From an uncultured Niabella sp. (GTDB lineage Bacteria > Bacteroidota > Bacteroidia > Chitinophagales > Chitinophagaceae): a DNA stretch of 64,000 nucleotides. Shown here one piece after another: positions 25,706 through 37,341 of the stretch. The notes under the pieces were generated by a model, which saw only the letters and a list, made by a program, of their open reading frames with translations, ran no database searches and was not told the DNA's origin. The position numbers and the translations under genes are program-made. The stretch covers positions 62,001-126,000 of the forward strand of contig CAKSQK010000005.1 of assembly GCA_934486785.1 (NCBI GenBank), given 5' to 3'. Each line of letters starts with the position of its first letter. The stretch's first letter is position 1.

Positions 25706-26359
25706 TTACATAAAATGGTTGTGATCTGGATGCCAGACACTGCTGAAATTTCCTACTACGGCAACATTGTTATGAAACTCCAGCCGGTGTAGTTTTAACA
25801 ATGCAATATCTGTTTTTAAAACCCTGCGGTGCATGGGATGCATGGTGTGGCCCGGCTCACCGGGTGCTGCCGCGGGGTTGTACTGGAATTCACGATCTAC
25901 AAGCGTGCCGCGCGGGTACATAATGCCCGGCCTGCCTTTGCCACGTAAATCAAGATTGAGCGGATGGTCAAGCCCCAGCGTATGGCCATACTCATGCGCG
26001 GCTGTTGTGGAGCCTTCATATAAATTATCTAACTGAAAATAACCCGTGTTGCAACCCAGGCCATCTACAAAAGAAATATTGCCACGCGCCTTCAATTCTA
26101 TTCTGAAATAATTGTTTAAAGGATCGTCGTTGCCCATTATTTCACCAGGGGTTATATCGGGTTGGCACACGGCAGTAATTTTAAAAAATACTTTACAGGA
26201 TTTGTTTTGAACCACAATAGTGCCCTGTGGCTCGTTCCACATGGTTTCAATTTCGCTGCGGATGCGTTCGGTGATGAGCGCATCCGCCGCATTGCCGTAT
26301 GTGATGATGTGAGAAGAAATAAGTATGGTGTTCCCCGGTAAAAATTCTGCAGTGCCCAT
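25706..26359 (-). CDS. Metzincin-type zinc metalloprotease domain protein
   Basis: Protein of 217 residues with the metzincin zinc signature HEYGHTLGLDH (His122, Glu123, His126, His132) and a Met-turn candidate in GIMYPRG (Met147), as in matrixin-like M10/M12 peptidases. The N-terminus (MGTAEFLPGNTILISSHIITYG) is not a recognisable Sec, Tat or lipoprotein signal, which is unusual for this mostly extracellular class. The C-terminal 60 residues contain GEPGHTMHPMHRRVLKTDIALL, predicted helical. The gene stands alone, followed by the orphan terminator region and preceded by the receiver-domain gene 25 bp away on the same strand. It could be a non-classically exported or delivered protease; the substrate is unknown. 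Confidence 0.82.
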   Translation of the reverse strand: MGTAEFLPGNTILISSHIITYGNAADALITERIRSEIETMWNEPQGTIVVQNKSCKVFFKITAVCQPDITPGEIMGNDDPLNNYFRIELKARGNISFVDGLGCNTGYFQLDNLYEGSTTAAHEYGHTLGLDHPLNLDLRGKGRPGIMYPRGTLVDREFQYNPAAAPGEPGHTMHPMHRRVLKTDIALLKLHRLEFHNNVAVVGNFSSVWHPDHNHFM

Positions 26360-26384
26360 AGATCAAAGATACACTGAAGAAGCG

Positions 26385-26759
26385 CTAATGAGAGGCGACG
26401 GTGTATTTGCTTAAAACATTTTCCACGCAGTTTTCTATGTCATCAATACCGCATGGTTTTGCAATATAATCAACGGCATTTATAGCTTTCGCATGCATTT
26501 CAATATGTGCCATTGCCGAAATTAAAATAACGGGAACGCTAAAATCCATGATGCCTTCTTTAAGCTTTTCAACCACATCTTTTGATGTGTGGGAACGCAG
26601 GAAATGATCAAGAAGGATCAGGTCAGGTTCAAACGATAATATATCTGTAACCATGTTATTGAAGCCATTGTATTTTTTAACACTGTGCCTCGTGCCCAAC
26701 AACAATTCCATGATCTCTAAGAACTCCTTATTATCATCAATAACGAAAATTTTTGCCAT
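26385..26759 (-). CDS. Single-domain response regulator (CheY-like receiver)
   Basis: Receiver domain of 124 residues with no output domain. The acidic pocket is IDDN (Asp8, Asp9), the phosphoacceptor is Asp51 in LILLDHFLR, the switch serine lies in ILISAMAH, and the conserved lysine is in YIAKPCG. Such stand-alone receivers act by protein interaction or in phosphorelays. No histidine kinase lies beside it. The metalloprotease gene starts 25 bp downstream on the same strand, so the two may be co-transcribed. Confidence 0.9.
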   Translation of the reverse strand: MAKIFVIDDNKEFLEIMELLLGTRHSVKKYNGFNNMVTDILSFEPDLILLDHFLRSHTSKDVVEKLKEGIMDFSVPVILISAMAHIEMHAKAINAVDYIAKPCGIDDIENCVENVLSKYTVASH

Positions 26760-27033
26760 AATAGGAGTCTTTAATTGTTGAATTTTTTGTTTTATTTGGA
26801 ACCGATCTATGAAACCTTTGAAGAATAACAGAGTTAGTTAAGTGTTCGAAAGTAGTAAGTCCTGCCTGCGTATTACTTGCAATATAATTAATTTATAGCT
26901 AAGGAACAACCATGCATATATATATTTTATTCATATTCAATGTTTTAAAAATGTATTAATTAAAATGTACTTATATAATAGGTGATACAGGACGGGTGTT
27001 GCAAACTTTCGATAGTAGCCTTATTTTTACAGT

Positions 27034-27963
27034 ATGGAATATATAGATTATTACAAAGTTTTAGATCTGAATAAAGATGCTTCTGCAGACGATATAAAAA
27101 AGGCATATCGTAAGCTGGCCAGAAAATTTCACCCTGATCTGAACCCTGGCGATAAAGAAGCCGAGAAAAAGTTTAAGCAAATCAATGAGGCCAATGAAGT
27201 GCTCAGTGATCCTGAAAAGCGTAAAAAGTATGATCAGTACGGGGCGGACTGGAAGCATGCCGAGCAGTTTGAACAGGCAAAGCAGCAGCGCCAAAGCAAG
27301 GGTGGCGGCGGGTTTGGTGGTGGAAGCCCTTTTGGGGAACATGGCCAGTACTATACTTATACTGATGAAGAAGGCGCTGATTTCAGCGATTTCTTTTCAT
27401 CTATGTTTGGACGCGCAGGTGGTGCAGGCGGCAGGCAAACAAAGTTTCGTGGGCAAGATTACAGGGCTGAAGTGCAGTTGAACCTGACAGATGCCTATAA
27501 AACGCATCAGCAAACTTTTACCGTAAACGGCAGGAATATTCGCATTACTGTACCGGCAGGCATTGAGCACGGGCAGGAAATAAAAATCAAAGGGCACGGT
27601 GGCAAAGGCGTGAATGGCGGGCCGGACGGCGACTTATACATCACCTTTAATATTATAAATAACACGAGTTTTACAAGAACCGGAAATGACTTGCAGCTTA
27701 CGGTTCCGCTGGATTTTTACAAAGCAGTGCTTGGCGGAGAAGAAACCATTGATACGCTTAGCGGCAAAGTAAAACTCACCATTCCGCCCGAAACACAAAA
27801 CGGCGCCAAAGTGCGTTTAAAAGGAAAGGGTTTTCCGGTGTATAAAAAAGAAGGCGAGTTTGGCGATTTGTACATTACCTGGCAAATACAAATGCCAAAA
27901 AATCTAACTGAAAAAGAAAAAGAATTATTTGAACAATTAGCCGCAGAGGCTTCAAAAAAATAA
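27034..27963 (+). CDS. cbpA: CbpA-type DnaJ-family co-chaperone
   Basis: Protein of 309 residues with an N-terminal J domain containing the HPD motif at residues 33-35 ([17 protein letters not shown]). A Gly/Phe-rich linker follows ([13 protein letters not shown]), then the two C-terminal DnaJ substrate-binding domains ([58 protein letters not shown]). The cysteine-rich zinc domain of canonical DnaJ is absent, which places it in the CbpA class. It stimulates the ATPase of DnaK. The adjacent gene, 3 bp after the stop, is the cognate modulator CbpM, which confirms the assignment. Confidence 0.93.
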   Translation: MEYIDYYKVLDLNKDASADDIKKAYRKLARKFHPDLNPGDKEAEKKFKQINEANEVLSDPEKRKKYDQYGADWKHAEQFEQAKQQRQSKGGGGFGGGSPFGEHGQYYTYTDEEGADFSDFFSSMFGRAGGAGGRQTKFRGQDYRAEVQLNLTDAYKTHQQTFTVNGRNIRITVPAGIEHGQEIKIKGHGGKGVNGGPDGDLYITFNIINNTSFTRTGNDLQLTVPLDFYKAVLGGEETIDTLSGKVKLTIPPETQNGAKVRLKGKGFPVYKKEGEFGDLYITWQIQMPKNLTEKEKELFEQLAAEASKK

Positions 27964-27966
27964 GGT

Positions 27967-28248
27967 ATGGAAAACAGGGAATATATTTTATTAGAAGATT
28001 GTTGCAGTCATTACAGCATTGAAGCCTCATTCATTATGAGTTTAAACGAGCATGGCCTCATCAATCTTATTCAGACAGAGCAATCCTATGCAATAGATTA
28101 TGAGCAGCTATCCCTATTGGAAAAATACACGCACATGCATTACGAGCTTGACATAAATCTGGAAGGATTGGAAGTGATCAGGCACTTGCTGCAAAAAATT
28201 GAACACCTGCAGGCCGAAGTGAAAAGCTTAAAAAGCAACTCGCTGTAG
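27967..28248 (+). CDS. cbpM: CbpM-like chaperone modulator
   Basis: Small protein of 93 residues, starting 3 bp after the cbpA stop. The N-terminal half (LLEDCCSHYSIEASFIMSLNEHGLI) resembles the MerR-like helix-turn-helix of CbpM, and the C-terminal half (GLEVIRHLLQKIEHLQAEVKSLKS) is a coiled coil. CbpM binds the J domain of CbpA and blocks its co-chaperone activity. The direct coupling with cbpA is the main support, since the sequence is short. Confidence 0.82.
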   Translation: MENREYILLEDCCSHYSIEASFIMSLNEHGLINLIQTEQSYAIDYEQLSLLEKYTHMHYELDINLEGLEVIRHLLQKIEHLQAEVKSLKSNSL

Positions 28249-28320
28249 TGCCTGCCTGGCAATCGTTTGCGCAGTATTCTCATTCATTAAAGCTGTACTT
28301 TGCAGTTTCACCAGCTTTAA

Positions 28321-31485
<3,165 letters not shown>

Positions 31486-31508
31486 TTACAATAGTTCGTG
31501 TTTTATGC

Positions 31509-31540
31509 AAAGCGTTTGTAGCAATACAAACGCTTTTTTA
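31509..31540 (+). terminator. Intrinsic terminator after the beta-galactosidase gene
   Basis: AAAGCGTTTGTA, loop GCAA, TACAAACGCTTT: a perfect 12-bp stem followed by a T-run, 24 bp after the stop codon. Confidence 0.9.
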
Positions 31541-31634
31541 TTTCATGATAACAGGTTCTGCTATACAAAAACCGGCCTCATGTAACCCCGTTTTGCTTAA
31601 CGAATTGCATTTTATTAAGCTGCTTTCATTTGCG

Positions 31635-31674
31635 CAAACGTTTGTATTTTTTTTGTGCACACGGTTGCACACAA
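31635..31674. promoter_or_regulatory. LacI-like operator pair upstream of the PUL sigma factor
   Basis: CAAACGTTTG at 31635-31644 is a perfect 10-bp palindrome with a central CG, as in LacI/GalR-family sites. At 31654-31671, TGTGCA-CACGGT-TGCACA is a second palindrome with a central CG. The 15-mer TTGTGCACACGGTTG recurs, with one change, upstream of the GH109 gene at 49296. The sites lie 110-150 bp before the sigma factor ATG. Confidence 0.5.
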
Positions 31675-31781
31675 ATTTGTCAGTTAAAACAGTTGATTAG
31701 TTAAACAGACTATCTGTTATGTTGCCAATTTTGATTTAACTTAGTATTAGTGGCTCCTTTATAAAGTCAACTTTTCATAGA

Positions 31782-32381
31782 ATGCAAAAAATCAACAAAT
31801 ATACTGACCTTGAATTGATGAGGCGAATGGCGCAAAGTGATCAGCATGCTTTTACAGAGCTATATATGCTACATCATCAGGGTATTTACAATTTTTTGCT
31901 AAGCATCGTTAAAGTTCCAGAAATTGCTGAAGATTTATTGCAGGATATATTCCTAAAAGTATGGGAAGGCCGCAAACAGCTCCATATTACAAATTCCTTT
32001 CACTCCTATTTGTATCAGGCAGCTCGTAATAAAGCAATTGATGTGCTGCGTCGCATAGCCCGGGACCCGCTTCTAGAAGATGAAATCCGGCATCGACTAT
32101 CCACAGGTATTTATAAACTAACCTATCAGGATCATGATTGGCGGCAATATCAACAACTACTTAGCCAGGCATTAGAGATTTTACCTCCTCAACGTAAATT
32201 GGCTTTTCTGCTTGTACGTCAGGAAGGAAAGAAGTATGATGAAGCTGCCCAAATAATGGGGGTAAGTCGTAACACGCTGAAGCAGCACCTCTCTTTAGCT
32301 GTTGCTTCTATTCGCAAATTTCTGTTAGAGAAAGGCGAAATTGTTTTTGCTTTACTTGTTTGCTTAGTGTGTTACTTTTAA
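31782..32381 (+). CDS. ECF-type RNA polymerase sigma-70 factor (PUL regulator)
   Basis: Protein of 199 residues with sigma region 2 (HAFTELYMLHHQGIYNFLL ... EIAEDLLQDIFLKVWEGR) and region 4 (ALEILPPQRKLAFLLVRQEGKKYDEAAQIMGVSRNTLKQHLSLAV). The C-terminus ends in a hydrophobic tail (EIVFALLVCLVCYF), a common feature of SusC-linked Bacteroidota sigma factors that may tether them to the membrane. It is followed 60 bp later by its FecR anti-sigma factor and then the STN-containing SusC receptor: the complete trans-envelope signalling set that switches on a PUL when its glycan is bound. Confidence 0.93.
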   Translation: MQKINKYTDLELMRRMAQSDQHAFTELYMLHHQGIYNFLLSIVKVPEIAEDLLQDIFLKVWEGRKQLHITNSFHSYLYQAARNKAIDVLRRIARDPLLEDEIRHRLSTGIYKLTYQDHDWRQYQQLLSQALEILPPQRKLAFLLVRQEGKKYDEAAQIMGVSRNTLKQHLSLAVASIRKFLLEKGEIVFALLVCLVCYF

Positions 32382-32441
32382 TTTATAAAAGAATAAAAAA
32401 GTCTCCACCCATTTCTTTTACCCATTCGTCATATATAATGT

Positions 32442-33653
32442 ATGCAGCAAGATTATTCATATGAAGCTCAGGTACTGGATAGGTATATTCGAGGTATTGC
32501 CAGCCCTGAAGAAACGGCACAACTATTTGCGTGGTTGCGTATTGCTGATCCTGAATCAATGGGCGCTATAGAACAAATTTTAGAGAAAGCTTATGTGGAT
32601 GCATCGGCCCACCCGGGTAGTTTAAGTGAAGATAAACGCTCAAAAATTCTTGCAAATTTGCTCAGCATGATCAACAGGGAAGAAACTTTAGAAACGCCAA
32701 AATTTAAAATTTATGCAAGTCAGTACAAGCGGATCAGGTATAGTGTTGCTGCAGCAGTGCTGGTAATAATATTTGGAACCTACTGGTTTTTATCAAACCA
32801 GGAAGATAAAAAGCAGCCTCCTACCGCTTATTTTGAACATGATAATATTGCTGCTCCAGCTACTAACCGGGCTATGATTACTCTTGCAGATGGTAGCAGA
32901 GTATACCTGGATAGCGTAGATAATGGGCAATTGGCGCAACTGGGAAATATAAAACTGATAAAACTTGCTAACGGCCAAATAGTATATCAAATGGCTGATG
33001 GACAGATTATGAAAGAATTGCAGCACAATACGCTTACGAATCCACGTGGTAGTAAAGTGGTTGATATACAATTAGCAGACGGCTCGCATATATGGCTTAA
33101 TGCGGGAAGTTCAATTACTTACCCGGTATCTTTTGTGAATAACGAACGCAAAGTAGTGTTAAGAGGGGAAGGATATTTTGAGGTAGCAAAGCATCCTTCA
33201 AAAAAATTTGTGGTAGAGGCGAATGGCCTGTACACAGAAGTACTGGGAACGCATTTTAATATCAATGCTTATAGCGATAATAAGGCCATCAAAGTAACCT
33301 TACTGGAAGGAGCAGTTCGTTTAAAACGTAATACGGAGAGTCTGATGATAAAACCCGGCCAGCAAGGTATTGCAGGAGCTACTGCTTTAAGCCTTCTAAA
33401 TTTAGCAGATATTGATCAGGTAATTGCTTGGAAAAATGGCATCTTCAATTTAAACAGTTTATCATTTGACGAAGTAATGCAGGAGTTTGGCAACTGGTAC
33501 GATATTGAAATAGTGTACCCCTCAGGCGTTCCACAAATTAAGCTGTTTGGGGAAATGGAACGCAGCCTGAGCTTGGCCGAAGTTCTGGAGAGTTTAACAG
33601 AGGCTCGTATAAAATGGAAATTAGAAGGCAAAAGATTGATTATTCATAAATAA
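32442..33653 (+). CDS. FecR-type anti-sigma factor
   Basis: Inner-membrane protein of 403 residues. A short cytoplasmic N-terminal domain binds the sigma factor. A single membrane helix lies near residues 88-106 (YSVAAAVLVIIFGTYWFL). The periplasmic FecR domain follows (LTNPRGSKVVDIQLADGSHIWLNAGSSITYP, RKVVLRGEGYFEVAKHPSKKFVVEANG) with a DUF4974 C-terminal domain (FNLNSLSFDEVMQEFGNWYDIEIVYP). It receives the signal from the STN domain of the SusC-like receptor encoded next and releases the ECF sigma factor. Confidence 0.94.
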   Translation: MQQDYSYEAQVLDRYIRGIASPEETAQLFAWLRIADPESMGAIEQILEKAYVDASAHPGSLSEDKRSKILANLLSMINREETLETPKFKIYASQYKRIRYSVAAAVLVIIFGTYWFLSNQEDKKQPPTAYFEHDNIAAPATNRAMITLADGSRVYLDSVDNGQLAQLGNIKLIKLANGQIVYQMADGQIMKELQHNTLTNPRGSKVVDIQLADGSHIWLNAGSSITYPVSFVNNERKVVLRGEGYFEVAKHPSKKFVVEANGLYTEVLGTHFNINAYSDNKAIKVTLLEGAVRLKRNTESLMIKPGQQGIAGATALSLLNLADIDQVIAWKNGIFNLNSLSFDEVMQEFGNWYDIEIVYPSGVPQIKLFGEMERSLSLAEVLESLTEARIKWKLEGKRLIIHK

Positions 33654-33701
33654 TCCAAACCTTTTTTATGCTTAAACAACACTAATATAAAGGGTAAAAA
33701 A

Positions 33702-33726
33702 CCGGAAGCGCTTGCAACACTTCCGG
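33702..33726 (-). terminator. Hairpin with T-run on the minus strand, in the FecR-SusC gap
   Basis: CCGGAAG and CTTCCGG form a 7-bp stem around an 11-base loop. The adjoining A-run at 33696-33701 makes a T-run on the minus strand only, so as a terminator it would act on antisense transcription. A second small hairpin, TCCCGG-GGTTA-CCGGGA, is at 33793-33809. Confidence 0.4.
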
Positions 33727-33821
33727 AATAAATGCTTCAGGCTGACCCTTACAATAAATAGTAGGAAACTGTTTTCATCAACCCAAAACCTGTCCCGGGG
33801 TTACCGGGAAAGTACAAAGCT

Positions 33822-36800
33822 ATGCAATTTATTGCTTTATGTAAAATTGAAATCCGTTTAAGAGACCGGTATGCAATACCAAAATTGCCTTTGTTTGCCG
33901 AACCGTTACGTGTAGTTATTAATAAGGATCTAAGAAAGCGCATTCTACAGGCAAAGCGTTTAAAAATTATTCGTATTATGAAACTTACCGCCGTTTTAGT
34001 TTTAATTTCCTGTCTTCATGTAAGTGCAAATGTAACTTCCCAAACAGTAAGTTATACGGGAAAAAACATCCCGCTTAAAACAGTACTCAACAGCATTAAA
34101 GCGCAAACCGGCTATAATATTGCCGGTGATGGGAAAATATGGGAGAATAGCCCGGTAGTTAGTATTGATGCAAGAAATGAATACCTGACAAAATTTCTGG
34201 ACAGGCTATTTCTAGACACAAACATTAAATATAGTATCAGGCGAAAAACGATTTTTCTTTCGCTAAAATCACAAGTAAGCCTGGAAAGGGAAGTAGAAAA
34301 AATAGTTCCTATAATATCAATTCCTGTGATGGAAATACGTGGCAGGGTTACAGACACTACAGGCGCTCCTCTTGAAGGGGTTAGTGTTATTGAAAGGGGG
34401 ACTAATAACGGAACGACAACTAACCAAGAAGGGGTATTTGTATTAACAGTAGCAAATGGTAATGCTGAATTAATCATAAGCCGCGTTGGGTATACGGATT
34501 TAATCGTTTCGGTCAATAACAGGTCAATTCTCAATATTACATTGGCTGGCAAAGAAACTATTGGCGAAGAAATAGTTATTATAGGCTATGGCGCAGACAG
34601 ACGAAGTAATTTATCTACCTCGGTTTCCAGTGTAAATGCCGAGAAGATTGAAAATCGTCAGGTGGTTGATTTAGGCAAAGCCTTAAAAGGGCAGGCCAGC
34701 GGAGTATTGGTAAGGGAAAGTTCTGGAAAACCAGGTAGTTCTCCAAAAATTAGGATTAGAGGTGTTGCTTCATTGTCAGCTAGCAGCGCACCTCTTATTG
34801 TCCTGGACGGGTTACCAGGAGTAAATATATCAGATGTTAATTCTGATGATGTTGAATCAATTGAAATTCTTAAGGATGCCGCTTCTGCGGCCATTTACGG
34901 GTCAAGGGGTTCCAATGGCGTTATCATTATTACCACAAAAAAAGGGAAAAAAGGAAGCCCTAATATTAGTTTTAATTCATTCTATGGGATGCAGAAAGTA
35001 GAGAAGGTGGATAAAAAAATGAGTGGCGAAAAGTTATTGCAATATTATATTGATGCAAAAAATAACGCTTGGATAGACCGTGGAGGTTCAGCCAGTGATA
35101 ATAATGATGTGAGGCCAGGAGTGACTTATGATATCGATCCATATTGGACCTCAGGAGAAGTAAAATTTTATGACCCTTATGATTATTATTTTCGTGTTGC
35201 TCCTATTCAAAGCTACTCCTTAAGCGTTAATGGAGGAAATTCTAATACTCAGTATTTTCTATCTGGTTTATATTTCTCTCAAGACGGGATTTTAAAATCA
35301 ACAGATTACAAAAGGTATTCTTTTCGAAGTAATCTGAATGTAGATTTAGGGAGAGCTAAATTACAATTTGGCCTGAGCCCGTCATATTCCGTAGGTAATG
35401 ACCCAAACTCTGAAGGAAGATTTGGGATAATTAATGGGATGCGGTATCCAAGTCCTATTTATCCATTAAATACAGGTGTATATGGGCAACCTCAGGATGA
35501 TGTTCCTACAGGTAATTTCGGAACATTTCCGGCAGACCTGGCAGCTTCCTGGAACGCCCTTCATAATTTGAAGAATCAGAATATAAGAAAAACTATTAAT
35601 GCCAACCTTTCCATGTCTTTACAAATCCTGCGGGGATTAGAATTTTTTGTTATGGGGGGTAGTTCATACGGTAATTCAGAAGATAAAGTTTATAAAAACA
35701 GAGCTTTTATGAATGGAGCTAACCCCTCGGGGTCGAATACCATGTCGCAGAATCTGTCTCTTGTAGGCGAGTCCTACATTTCATACCAAAATAAAATTGA
35801 TTTCCACAATTTCAAAATTATGTTTGGAAGTACAGCACAACAAACTCAGAATCAAAGCTCTTATATTGAAGGAAGTGATTTTTCAAACGATGTTATTCAA
35901 ACGCTTAATGCTGCGTCCCAGATTGTGAGCGCAAATACTTTCGAAAGTGAGTGGTCATTGTTATCCTACTTTTCCAGAGCAAACTATGATTATAAGAATA
36001 AATACCTGTTGTCGGCCAGTATAAGGAGAGACGGTAGTTCGAGATTTGGGCCAAACAGGAAATGGGGTTTGTTTCCTTCAATCTCGGTAGCGTGGAAAAT
36101 CAATGAAGAGGGCTTTATGAAAGGAATTTCAGATATAAATTTATTAAAAGTAAGGATGAGCTATGGTAGTACTGGTAATCACCAAATTGGCAATTATTCC
36201 TGGCAAAGTAATTTACAAAGGGCAAATTATATTTTAGGAACATCAGAAACGCCGGTAATCGGATATTATTCATCCAACATTGCCAATCCGCAATTAAGCT
36301 GGGAACAGACAAACGCATTTGATGTGGGTTTAGACATCACTTATAAACACAGATTTTCTGCAACTTTTGATTATTATGATAAAACTACAAACGGATTGTT
36401 ATTGAACATCCCCATACCTACTATGACAGGATATGCGACCAGCTTAGAAAACCGTGGACAATTGAAAAATACTGGTTATGAAATTCAGTTGGGTTCCAAA
36501 ATATTAACCAAAATGTTCAGGTGGAACAGCGATATAAACTTTTCATATAATCAAAACAAGGTTATTAAACTAGGCCCTGATAATACTCCAATTTATACAG
36601 GTGAAAATTACGCGATAAATACGCAGATAACGAAAGTAGGTTATCCTATTGGCTCTTTTTACCTTTTTAAACAGATAGGCATTTATGATACTCAGGAGCA
36701 AATTAATGCCGGACCAAGTTATCCTGGCAGTAAACCCGGATCCCGTATTATTGAAAATATCAACAAGGATGGGGTAATAAACATGGACGACCGGCAGATA

Positions 36801-37331
36801 TTAGGGCAACCACAGCCAAAATTTTATTGGGGATTTCAAAATAATTTTGAATATAAAAATTTTGACCTTAACCTCTTATTAACTGGAGAGGGAGGACACC
36901 ATATCTATTATGGTTTTGCCCGGTTCAATATGTCCTTACAGTTTCTTAATGGTCAGGCTGATTATGTAAAAGATTATTGGAAATCGCCTGATGACAGAGG
37001 CGACGGCAAAACCCCCCGCCCAAGTACTACACCAACAGGGGCACAAATTCAGCCAAATAGTACCTGGTTATTTCGAGGAGACAACTGGAGACTTAAAAAT
37101 TTAACGTTGGGGTACACTTTTAAAGGTAAGGCACTAAATAGAGCGGGAATCGAGAAGATCCGACCATATTTCACAAGCGAAAATTTATTTTTTCATGACA
37201 ACTTTCCTGGGTTCAACCCTGAGTCTGATACAAATGACCGAAATACAGGATCAGTTCTTCAGGAGGGATGGGATAGCGGGGCTTATCCAAATTCAAAAAG
37301 TTATACGATAGGCATTAACATTACGTTTTAA
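33822..37331 (+). CDS. SusC-like TonB-dependent receptor with STN domain
   Basis: Outer-membrane glycan importer of 1169 residues. It comprises a signal peptide (MKLTAVLVLISCLHVSA), an N-terminal STN signalling domain (about residues 75-150, TGKNIPLKTVLNSIKAQTGYN), a carboxypeptidase-like plug extension (IRGRVTDTTGAPLEGVSVIERGT), the plug with the SusC signature VLDGLPGVNISDVNSDDVESIEILKDAASAAIYGSRGSNGVIIITTKKG, of which only short parts are needed for recognition, and a C-terminal beta barrel. The ATG at 33978 begins directly with the signal peptide and may be the true start; the upstream ATG at 33822 adds 52 basic residues, an extension often seen in this family. It pairs with SusD (10 bp downstream) and signals to FecR. 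Confidence 0.94.
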   Translation: MQFIALCKIEIRLRDRYAIPKLPLFAEPLRVVINKDLRKRILQAKRLKIIRIMKLTAVLVLISCLHVSANVTSQTVSYTGKNIPLKTVLNSIKAQTGYNIAGDGKIWENSPVVSIDARNEYLTKFLDRLFLDTNIKYSIRRKTIFLSLKSQVSLEREVEKIVPIISIPVMEIRGRVTDTTGAPLEGVSVIERGTNNGTTTNQEGVFVLTVANGNAELIISRVGYTDLIVSVNNRSILNITLAGKETIGEEIVIIGYGADRRSNLSTSVSSVNAEKIENRQVVDLGKALKGQASGVLVRESSGKPGSSPKIRIRGVASLSASSAPLIVLDGLPGVNISDVNSDDVESIEILKDAASAAIYGSRGSNGVIIITTKKGKKGSPNISFNSFYGMQKVEKVDKKMSGEKLLQYYIDAKNNAWIDRGGSASDNNDVRPGVTYDIDPYWTSGEVKFYDPYDYYFRVAPIQSYSLSVNGGNSNTQYFLSGLYFSQDGILKSTDYKRYSFRSNLNVDLGRAKLQFGLSPSYSVGNDPNSEGRFGIINGMRYPSPIYPLNTGVYGQPQDDVPTGNFGTFPADLAASWNALHNLKNQNIRKTINANLSMSLQILRGLEFFVMGGSSYGNSEDKVYKNRAFMNGANPSGSNTMSQNLSLVGESYISYQNKIDFHNFKIMFGSTAQQTQNQSSYIEGSDFSNDVIQTLNAASQIVSANTFESEWSLLSYFSRANYDYKNKYLLSASIRRDGSSRFGPNRKWGLFPSISVAWKINEEGFMKGISDINLLKVRMSYGSTGNHQIGNYSWQSNLQRANYILGTSETPVIGYYSSNIANPQLSWEQTNAFDVGLDITYKHRFSATFDYYDKTTNGLLLNIPIPTMTGYATSLENRGQLKNTGYEIQLGSKILTKMFRWNSDINFSYNQNKVIKLGPDNTPIYTGENYAINTQITKVGYPIGSFYLFKQIGIYDTQEQINAGPSYPGSKPGSRIIENINKDGVINMDDRQILGQPQPKFYWGFQNNFEYKNFDLNLLLTGEGGHHIYYGFARFNMSLQFLNGQADYVKDYWKSPDDRGDGKTPRPSTTPTGAQIQPNSTWLFRGDNWRLKNLTLGYTFKGKALNRAGIEKIRPYFTSENLFFHDNFPGFNPESDTNDRNTGSVLQEGWDSGAYPNSKSYTIGINITF

Positions 37332-37341
37332 AACAGAAATC

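Noticed and set aside
31654..31671. CRP-type site (TGTGA-N6-TCACA)
   Set aside because: The half-sites TGTGCA and TGCACA are too far apart for CRP and the centre is CG, which fits LacI-type sites better.
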